Positions 6,849 through 11,942 of a DNA stretch of 11,942 nt are shown here, piece by piece. Position 1 is the first letter of the stretch. The number at the start of each line of letters is the position of its first letter. This stretch comes from Lutibacter sp. (GTDB taxonomy: Bacteria; Bacteroidota; Bacteroidia; Flavobacteriales; Flavobacteriaceae): assembly GCA_030599055.1 (NCBI GenBank), contig JAUVOS010000063.1, positions 1 through 11,942 of the forward strand, read 5' to 3'. The notes beneath the pieces are model-generated. The model was not told the origin of the DNA, did not search any database, and saw only the letters and a list, made by a program, of their open reading frames with translations. A program made the translations under genes and the position numbers.

Positions 6849-7008
6849 TACCAATTAAACATCAAAACACCCGATAATTTCTTTATTTTTTTCCGTTTTA
6901 CTTCACTTAAAATTCTAACCATAGCTATGGCTATGCTTACAATTTGAATATTGTAAAACAAAAAAATATTTTGAAATTATACAGGGCATTTTGAAATTTG
7001 ATTGGTAT
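6848..7008. repeat. 161-bp fold-back (palindromic) repeat after punA
   Basis: The segment begins ATACCAAT and ends ATTGGTAT. The outer 25 bp of the two arms match at about 20 positions, and similarity continues inward (ATAATTTC and TTTTAC occur in both arms when one is reversed) to a perfect CCATAGCTATGG palindrome at 6919-6930 near the middle. The whole unit is therefore one long imperfect hairpin. TATAAGATCT occurs just outside on the left (6833-6842) and across the right end (7006-7015), which may mark the insertion junctions, but the exact ends are unclear. It has no coding content. It looks like a REP/MITE-type intergenic repeat of Flavobacteriia; I recall similar ATACCAAT...CATAGCTATG segments, which a search would confirm. 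Confidence 0.7.
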
Positions 7009-7022
7009 AAGATCTAAGATTA

Positions 7023-7066
7023 ATCATAAAAAAAAGGGAAGCATTTTGCTTCCCTTTTTTTATGAT
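7023..7066. terminator. Bidirectional terminator between convergent punA and ompA-like genes
   Basis: GGGAAGCA (7036-7043) pairs perfectly with TGCTTCCC (7047-7054) around a TTT loop. Eight A residues precede and seven T residues follow, and ATCAT/ATGAT extends the pairing. Placed between the plus-strand punA and the minus-strand OmpA-family gene, it can end transcripts from both sides. Its stop-proximal end is 16 bp from the OmpA stop codon. Confidence 0.85.
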
Positions 7067-7081
7067 ATATATATGAATCAA

Positions 7082-9028
7082 TTATTGATTGATTACTCTA
7101 AATTCAGTTCTACGATTTGCTAAGTGTTCTCTTTCAGTACACGTAACACCATCAGAACATCTGTTTGTCAAGCGAGTTTCACCATATCCTTTAGCTACTA
7201 ATTTGCTCGGGTTTATCCCTTTTGCCATTAGGTAATTAACTACAGCTTGTGCTCTTCTTTCAGATAAGTCTTGGTTAAATTCATGAGAACTACGAGAATC
7301 AGTATGCGAAGCAATTTCTACTGCAACTCCTTGTTGCAATATAGGCATTAAGCGAGAATCTATCAATCCTCTAGCTTTAGCAGTTAAAGTAGCACTACCT
7401 AAATTCCAGTTGATAGGAAGAGGAGAATACTCAACTAATTCACATTCAACTTCTTTCCAAGTTGTTAAACCACCTTTTTTAACCAATACTTCTTTAGTAA
7501 CAGTTTTATATTGAGCAGGTACATCAACTTCAGTTACATAAGCATCTTTAGCTAAAACAGTTTGTTTCAAAGTAGTTGTTCTTTGATCGATATCTCTAGC
7601 AATTGCTTGCGGAGGTGTAGTCATAACTGTTCTTTTGAAAGTTTTCATCACACCTGGTATTTCGATAATTTGAGTAGTTTCCGCTGAGATATTTGTTACT
7701 TTAAAAGTTTTATCTACAGCAGGAATCTCAGTAACTAAAGTTGTTGGAGGTGTAGCCATAACAGTTCTTGTGAAAGTTTTATTTATAGCTGGAATCTCAA
7801 TAACTCTTGTTGTTGGAGGAGTTACCATCACAGTTTTCTTAACTGTTTTGGTTACTTGTGGTATGTCAATAACTGTAGTTGTTGGAGGAGTTACCATCAC
7901 CGTTTTCTTAACTGTTTTGGTTACTTGTGGTACGTCAATAACTGTAGTTGTTGGAGGAGTTACCATCACTGTTTTCTTAATTGTTTTTGTTACAGATGGA
8001 ATATCAACTACTGTAGTTGTTGCAGGAGTCACAATGATTTTCTTTGTATAAGTTGCTTGTCCACAATCAGGGTCAGAACCACCACTTTGGTTACAACCAG
8101 GGACTCTATTCGTCATTGCATCATTCGCTAAAAGAGTTGTATTAACGGTAACAAATTGAGCAGGTATTGCTTTGTAACACCAGTAACGACAATCGTTAGG
8201 ATCATTTGATACACAATCAGGAGCTTTGTCACTCATTGTCCATTTTGCAGATTCAGCTTTGGTCTCAATAGTTTCAGAACTACTTGAAAATTTAGCAGGT
8301 ATGATAGATAATTTTGAACCAAATTCACTTTTTCTATACGTTAAAGTTTCAGTTCCCCATTTAGCTGGAATTACTTTCATTGTTTGACCAACTCCTTGTA
8401 CTATATGAGTCTCTGTTTGCGTTTCATATTTAGCTGGAACAACTTGAAGTCTTGTTGTCGCAGGTTGAACGATAATAGTTTCAGTTCTTGTTTCATATTT
8501 AGCAGGAACAGATACTAATTTTCTACTAGCTTCTTGAACTACAATAGTTTCAGTTCTTGTTTCGTATTTAGCAGGAACTATTTCTAATTTTTGTCCGGCA
8601 CCTTGAATTTCTACTTCAAAAGTTTCAGTAGCATATTTAGCAGGAACAACACGTAGTGATTGCCCTGGTCCTTGTACTTGAACACTTGTGTTGCTATAAT
8701 CAGTAGATGCTGCAACCTTTCTTAGTGATTGAGCAGGACCTTGAACTTGTACATCAAAAGTTTCTGTTCCATATGTTGCTGGAGCAACACTTAATTCTTT
8801 ATAAGCATCTTGTACTACAACAGTTTGTGTTTCGCTACCATACGCTGGGGGAACAACTTTTAATTTTTTGTAAGCTGGGCTTACTTCAATAGTTACATCT
8901 TGATTTTCCCATTGGTCTGGAGTTTTGCAACGTACGTAACATTTTCCTGTTTCTGGATTTGTTGGTAATTCTTGTGCGAACGATGTTACACCTATTAACA
9001 TCAATCCTAAAAGTAATAATCTCTTCAT
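7082..9028 (-). CDS. OmpA-family envelope protein with 23-residue repeat arrays
   Basis: A secreted, cell-wall-anchored protein of 648 residues. Residues 1-19 form a signal peptide (KRLLLLGLMLIG core, cleavage likely after SFAQ). A short CYVRCKTPDQW motif (30-40) follows. Residues about 50-257 are nine or so 23-residue repeats of VPAKYETRTETIVVQ type. A cysteine-rich insert (Cys272, 280, 284, 312, 322) comes next. Residues about 327-526 are eight more 23-residue units of VMVTPPTTTVIDIPQVTKT type. The C-terminal OmpA-like peptidoglycan-binding domain (about 537-648) has SHTDSR with Asp577, LSERRAQAV, a Cys624-Cys630 loop and NRRTEF (638-643). It should lie in the outer envelope, bound non-covalently to peptidoglycan. 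It is downstream of, and co-directional with, another OmpA-domain gene, but likely has its own promoter. The repeats predict beta strands; their ligand or partner is unknown. Confidence 0.88.
   Translation of the reverse strand: MKRLLLLGLMLIGVTSFAQELPTNPETGKCYVRCKTPDQWENQDVTIEVSPAYKKLKVVPPAYGSETQTVVVQDAYKELSVAPATYGTETFDVQVQGPAQSLRKVAASTDYSNTSVQVQGPGQSLRVVPAKYATETFEVEIQGAGQKLEIVPAKYETRTETIVVQEASRKLVSVPAKYETRTETIIVQPATTRLQVVPAKYETQTETHIVQGVGQTMKVIPAKWGTETLTYRKSEFGSKLSIIPAKFSSSSETIETKAESAKWTMSDKAPDCVSNDPNDCRYWCYKAIPAQFVTVNTTLLANDAMTNRVPGCNQSGGSDPDCGQATYTKKIIVTPATTTVVDIPSVTKTIKKTVMVTPPTTTVIDVPQVTKTVKKTVMVTPPTTTVIDIPQVTKTVKKTVMVTPPTTRVIEIPAINKTFTRTVMATPPTTLVTEIPAVDKTFKVTNISAETTQIIEIPGVMKTFKRTVMTTPPQAIARDIDQRTTTLKQTVLAKDAYVTEVDVPAQYKTVTKEVLVKKGGLTTWKEVECELVEYSPLPINWNLGSATLTAKARGLIDSRLMPILQQGVAVEIASHTDSRSSHEFNQDLSERRAQAVVNYLMAKGINPSKLVAKGYGETRLTNRCSDGVTCTEREHLANRRTEFRVINQ
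7451..8050 (-). repeat. Array B: about eight 69-bp units encoding 23-residue repeats
   Basis: The anchor Ile/Val-Pro falls at residues 344, 367, 390, 413, 436, 458, (481) and 504, that is every 23 residues with one 22-residue unit. The three units at about 7810-8010 are nearly identical in DNA (GGAGTTACCATCAC, TTTTCTTAA and CAATAACTGTAGTTGTTGGA recur), showing recent duplication or gene conversion. The outer units are more diverged. Confidence 0.85.
8060..8218 (-). other. Cysteine-rich insert between the two repeat arrays
   Basis: Residues about 271-323 carry five cysteines (272, 280, 284, 312, 322) in an Asn/Asp/Gly-rich context, with one degenerate repeat unit (IPAQFVTVNTT, 288-298) inside. 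It breaks the 23-residue register by about nine residues. The odd cysteine count leaves one that could pair with another chain. Confidence 0.55.
8258..8881 (-). repeat. Array A: nine 69-bp units encoding 23-residue repeats
   Basis: The Pro of the VPAKY-type anchor is at residues 60, 83, (106, here Ala), 129, 152, 175, 198, 221 and 244, exactly 23 apart with no insertion or deletion. The consensus is about VPAKYETxTETxxVQxAxxxLxx. The units at about 152-197 are closest to each other (TTTCAGTTCTTGTTTC recurs in the DNA). Confidence 0.85.
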
Positions 9029-9065
9029 TGGGTTTGTTTATTTTAAAATTAAATTAAGTTTCATA

Positions 9066-9081
9066 GTACTTGCGAAAGTAC
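9066..9081 (-). promoter_or_regulatory. Candidate -7 box of the 7082-9028 gene inside a small palindrome
   Basis: On the minus strand TACTTTCG (9080-9073) matches TAnnTTTG at all but one fixed base, and lies 45 bp before the start codon. It is overlapped by a perfect inverted repeat GTACTT-GCGA-AAGTAC (9066-9081), which might bind a regulator. No good TTG lies 17-23 nt upstream, so the -33 part is missing and the call stays weak. Confidence 0.38.
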
Positions 9082-9164
9082 ATAAATATTTTAACATAAA
9101 ATGATGATTTGATAATGTAATTAAACAATTGAGCAAAAAATTGTTTTATTGTGGATAATAGGGG

Positions 9165-11942
9165 TTAATATTTCAGAATAATAAATTCAGTTCTACGGTT
9201 TGTTAGATGTTCTCTATCAGAACACTTAACACCATCAACACAATGATTGATAGGAATGCTTTCTCCATAGCCTCTTCCTGAAATTCTGTCGGAATCTACA
9301 CCATTCGCAACTAAGTAGCCAACAGTTTCTTGTGATCTTTTTTCTGAAAGTTCTAGATTGTAGTCAAAGGAGCCTCGTGTATCCGTATGAGAACCTGATT
9401 CTACTATCATGGTTTTGTTTTGAGCCATCACTACGATAATTTTATCTAACTCTCTTCTCGCATCAAGCGTAAGATACCACTCATCTAAATCGAAATAGAT
9501 AGGATTAAGTTGTATTTTCTTTCCAATAATTTTCGGAGTACTAATTTTTGGTTTTTTCGTATTTGGTTGATTTTGTTCTTCGGATACTTGTGCTATTTGA
9601 GTGTCTTGTTTAGGTGTTTTTGGTGATACTATTTGTTTTACTTTTTGTATAGGCTTTTCAACAAGAATTTCCTTTTCTTTAGTTGCTATCGCTATTTCTT
9701 TTTCAGCTGGCTCTTCTAATACGATTTGTTTGGCTACTACGATTTCGGGATCTGGTTCTAAAAGGAGTGTGATTTGGTTTAGTGACTCTGTAGTATTAAT
9801 ATCAGCTTTTGCTATGTTGTTGTAATCTTTTTTAAATCCGATTAAAGTATATCTTGTATCGCAATCTACATTGTAAAATTGAAACTCACCTTTTGCATCT
9901 GTCAAAATAGATTCAAGGTTTTGACCATCGTAATAGATATCTATTGTTGCATTTGAGATAGGTATCTTATTAAAACTCTGTAGGACGATGCCTTTAATAT
10001 TTCTTGAACATCTTTCGGCATTTTGTTGTTTAAGCTTTTCTTCGTGTGCAAGTTTCTCGGTTTCTAAATGCATTTCTCTTGCTTTTTGTTCTGCTATTGC
10101 CTTTTCTTGAGCTATTATTTCAGCTTCAATTTTTTCCTTTTCTTTACTTTCTGCTAATTCTCTTTCTTTGTTTAATCTTTCAGTAGTTTCTTGAGCTTGA
10201 GTAATAATGTGTTCTTGACGTTCTTTTTCAATCGCTATTTCTTGAGCGATTAATTGCGCTTGTTTTTCAGCTTCAATTCGTTTCTTTTCAGCTTGCTCTT
10301 TAGCTAGAAGTTCTGTTTCTTTCTGTAATTGTTTTTCTTTTTCAACTTTTTCTGCTAACTCTCTTTCTTTGCTTAATCTTTCAGTAGTTTCTTGAGCTTG
10401 TACAATGCGTTCTTGCTGTTTTTTTTCTATCGCTTCATTTTGGGCGATTAATTGTGCTTGTTTTTCGGCTTCAATTCGTTTCTTTTCTTCTTGCTCTTTG
10501 GCTAGAAGTTCTGTTTCTCTTAGTAATTGTTCTTCTTTTTCAACTTCCTTTGCTAATTCTCTTTCTTTGCTTAATCTTTCAGCAGTTTCCTGAGCTTGTA
10601 CAATGCGTTCTTGACGTTCTTTTTCTATCGCTTCATTTTGGGCGATTAATTGTGCTTGTTTTTCGGCTTCAATTCTTTTCTTTTCTTCTTGCTCTTTGGC
10701 TAGAAGTTCTGTTTCTTTTTGTAATTGTTTTTCTTTTTCAATTCTTTTCACTAGCTCTCTTTCTCTCTTCAATCGTTCTGATGTTTTTTTAACCTGTGAA
10801 ATCCTTTCTTGGCGCTTTTTTTCAATTGCTTCTTTTTGTGCTTCTAAAACTTCGAGTCTTTCGGTGTTTAATTGTTCATTTTCCTTCTGCTCTTTGCTAA
10901 CAAGGACCGTTTCTATTTGTAGTTGTTTTTCTTTTTCAATTTGTGCTATTCTTTCAGTTTCAAGGATTTCTTGTTCCGCTTTTTGTTCAGCAAGTTCTTT
11001 TTCTATTTTTAATCGTTCAGTAGTTTCTTTCGCCTGTGTAATACGCGCTTGACGTTCTTTTTCGATGGCATTCTTTTGTGCTAGCAATACTTTTTGTTTC
11101 TCAGCTTCAATTCTTTGCTCTTCCTCTTCTTTTTTGGCGAGACGTTCCGTTTCAATTTGTAATTCTTGTTCTTTTTTAATTTGAGCTAATCTTTTGGTTT
11201 CTATTTCTGCTTCTTTGGCTTTTTGTTCTGCTAGTATTTGTGCTTGTTTTAGCTCTTCTTTGGCTTTTGCTTGAGCTATTATTTCAGTATCTATTTTTTT
11301 TCTTTCGGCAATTTCAACTGCTTCTTTTTCCTCTTTTAATCTTTCAGCAGTTTCTTTCGCTTGCGCAATACGTGCTTGACGTTCTTTTTCAATAGTTTCC
11401 CTTTTTGCAATTATTTCGGCTTGTTTCTCGGCTTCAATTCTTTGCTCTTTCTCTTCTTCTTTGGCGAGACGCTCAGCTTCTATTTGTAATTCTTGTTCTT
11501 TTTTAATTTGTGTTAGTCTTTCGGCTTCGATTTTTGCTTCTTTCGCTTTTTGTTCAGCTAATTCTTGTGCTTGTTTTTGTTCTTCTTTCGCTTTTTCGTG
11601 GGCTACTATTTCAGCTTCTATTCTTTCCTTTTCTTCTTTTTTAGCTAATTCTTTTTCTTTACGCAATGTTTCAGCTATTTTTTGAGCATGTGTCTCACGT
11701 GCTCTTTTTTCTTTTTCGACAATAATTTTTTGAGCTTTTACAATTGCTAATTGCGCTTCTTTTTTTCTTTCAATTTTTTTTCTTTCAACTATTTTTTCCG
11801 CTGCAATAATCTTTTTCTTTTTATCCTCTTTTTCTAACTTTACTAAATTTCTTCTTTCAGCAAAAGAAAGTTCATTATTCTTTATTTTTTGATTTTCGAT
11901 TGTTGTAGGAATGATTTCTTTTGTCTGTGTATCATAAACAAC
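9165..11942 (-). CDS. OmpA-family protein with long coiled coil and CarboxypepD-reg-like domain (5' partial)
   Basis: The frame is open from the stop at 9165 to the right edge, so at least 925 residues are encoded and the true start and signal peptide lie outside. The in-frame TTG at 11666 is not the start; coding continues upstream through VKLEDKKKK to the edge. Counting from the edge, residues about 30-640 are an almost unbroken Glu/Lys/Gln/Ala-rich coiled coil, including six 66-residue repeats. Residues about 645-731 are a beta-sandwich like the carboxypeptidase regulatory domain (IKGIVLQ, ATIDIYYDG, TDAKGEFQF). A Lys/Pro-rich linker follows, then an OmpA peptidoglycan-binding domain (about 814-925) with SHTDTRG (Asp854), LSEKRSQ, a Cys901-Cys907 loop and NRRTEF. 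A TolA-like rod bridging the periplasm, or a wall-anchored surface rod, fits. The partner is unknown. A neighbouring OmpA gene lies 136 bp downstream with a closely similar C-terminus. Confidence 0.85.
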   Translation of the reverse strand, partial: VVYDTQTKEIIPTTIENQKIKNNELSFAERRNLVKLEKEDKKKKIIAAEKIVERKKIERKKEAQLAIVKAQKIIVEKEKRARETHAQKIAETLRKEKELAKKEEKERIEAEIVAHEKAKEEQKQAQELAEQKAKEAKIEAERLTQIKKEQELQIEAERLAKEEEKEQRIEAEKQAEIIAKRETIEKERQARIAQAKETAERLKEEKEAVEIAERKKIDTEIIAQAKAKEELKQAQILAEQKAKEAEIETKRLAQIKKEQELQIETERLAKKEEEEQRIEAEKQKVLLAQKNAIEKERQARITQAKETTERLKIEKELAEQKAEQEILETERIAQIEKEKQLQIETVLVSKEQKENEQLNTERLEVLEAQKEAIEKKRQERISQVKKTSERLKRERELVKRIEKEKQLQKETELLAKEQEEKKRIEAEKQAQLIAQNEAIEKERQERIVQAQETAERLSKERELAKEVEKEEQLLRETELLAKEQEEKKRIEAEKQAQLIAQNEAIEKKQQERIVQAQETTERLSKERELAEKVEKEKQLQKETELLAKEQAEKKRIEAEKQAQLIAQEIAIEKERQEHIITQAQETTERLNKERELAESKEKEKIEAEIIAQEKAIAEQKAREMHLETEKLAHEEKLKQQNAERCSRNIKGIVLQSFNKIPISNATIDIYYDGQNLESILTDAKGEFQFYNVDCDTRYTLIGFKKDYNNIAKADINTTESLNQITLLLEPDPEIVVAKQIVLEEPAEKEIAIATKEKEILVEKPIQKVKQIVSPKTPKQDTQIAQVSEEQNQPNTKKPKISTPKIIGKKIQLNPIYFDLDEWYLTLDARRELDKIIVVMAQNKTMIVESGSHTDTRGSFDYNLELSEKRSQETVGYLVANGVDSDRISGRGYGESIPINHCVDGVKCSDREHLTNRRTEFIILKY
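10146..10940 (-). repeat. Four contiguous ~198-bp units encoding 66-residue coiled-coil repeats
   Basis: Units begin at 10940, 10742, 10544 and 10346; the first three are exactly 66 codons and the last is 67. The units at 10545-10742 and 10347-10544 are nearly identical in DNA over long blocks, and the last unit is close. Each unit reads IEKEKQLQKETELLAKEQ, then RIEAEKQAQLIAQNEAIEKE, then RQERIVQAQET, then ERLSKERELA. Two further, more diverged units lie upstream at about 10983-11180 and 11310-11507, separated by spacers of 14 and 43 residues. Confidence 0.85.

Noticed and set aside
7770..8131. Plus-strand frames over repeat array B with hydrophobic or Cys/Tyr/Trp-rich repeats
   Set aside because: They are antisense shadows of the 69-bp repeats, which keep all frames open by repeating in multiples of three.
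7451..8881. CRISPR array or minisatellite explanation for the 69-bp periodicity
   Set aside because: The repeats lie in frame within a gene with a signal peptide and an OmpA domain, have no unique spacers, and keep the protein pattern better than the DNA.
9123..9146. Hairpin AAACAATT/AATTGTTT after the 9165 stop as a terminator
   Set aside because: It is only 8 AT-only pairs with an 8-nt loop and no T run on the minus strand, so it is too weak to call.
10405..11685. Plus-strand Ser/Phe/Leu-rich frames opposite the coiled coil, resembling membrane segments
   Set aside because: These are antisense to Glu/Lys-rich codons (GAA/AAA give TTC/TTT), a common artefact, and have no start context or family match.

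Overview
The window looks like chromosomal DNA of a Bacteroidota member, most likely class Flavobacteriia. The reasons are the AT-rich sequence, promoter-like sites of the TTG/TAnnTTTG type with little Shine-Dalgarno signal, a lipid A gene (lpxK) overlapping a purine nucleoside phosphorylase gene, an EF-G paralogue typical of this phylum, and two large OmpA-family surface proteins. Family and species cannot be fixed from the sequence alone.

Layout from left to right. A candidate leftward promoter (34-64) sits next to the window edge and points at a gene outside the window. A perfect 18-bp-arm hairpin (139-174) ends the EF-G-like gene (192-2315, minus). A 564-bp gap follows that holds a small non-autonomous transposon-like element (2414-2610) with an exact 8-bp target duplication. 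Next comes formate-tetrahydrofolate ligase, fhs (2880-4556, minus). The fhs/lpxK divergent intergenic region holds a set of complementary motifs around the fhs start and a second copy of the same small element (4730-4954), again with an exact 8-bp target duplication. Then come lpxK (5021-6073, plus) and, overlapping it by 38 bp, a purine nucleoside phosphorylase (6036-6848, plus). After this pair lie a 161-bp fold-back repeat and a bidirectional terminator, which also serves the convergent gene.

The right 40% of the window is two minus-strand envelope genes in the same direction, 136 bp apart. The upstream one (9165 to beyond 11942, 5' end outside the window) has a very long charged coiled coil built partly of 66-residue repeats, then a carboxypeptidase-regulatory-like beta domain and an OmpA peptidoglycan-binding domain. 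The downstream one (7082-9028) has a signal peptide, about twenty 23-residue beta-type repeats in two arrays around a cysteine-rich insert, and a closely similar OmpA domain. Both look like proteins that attach a long, repeat-variable rod to peptidoglycan.

The housekeeping genes cover translation, one-carbon metabolism, lipid A synthesis and purine salvage, and are not one pathway. The notable material is the pair of small mobile elements with intact target duplications, the altered GTPase motifs of the EF-G paralogue, an Asp in place of the usual base-contacting Asn in the phosphorylase, and the strict 23-residue and 66-residue periodicities of the two OmpA-family proteins. I see no phage genes, CRISPR array, tRNA or rRNA.
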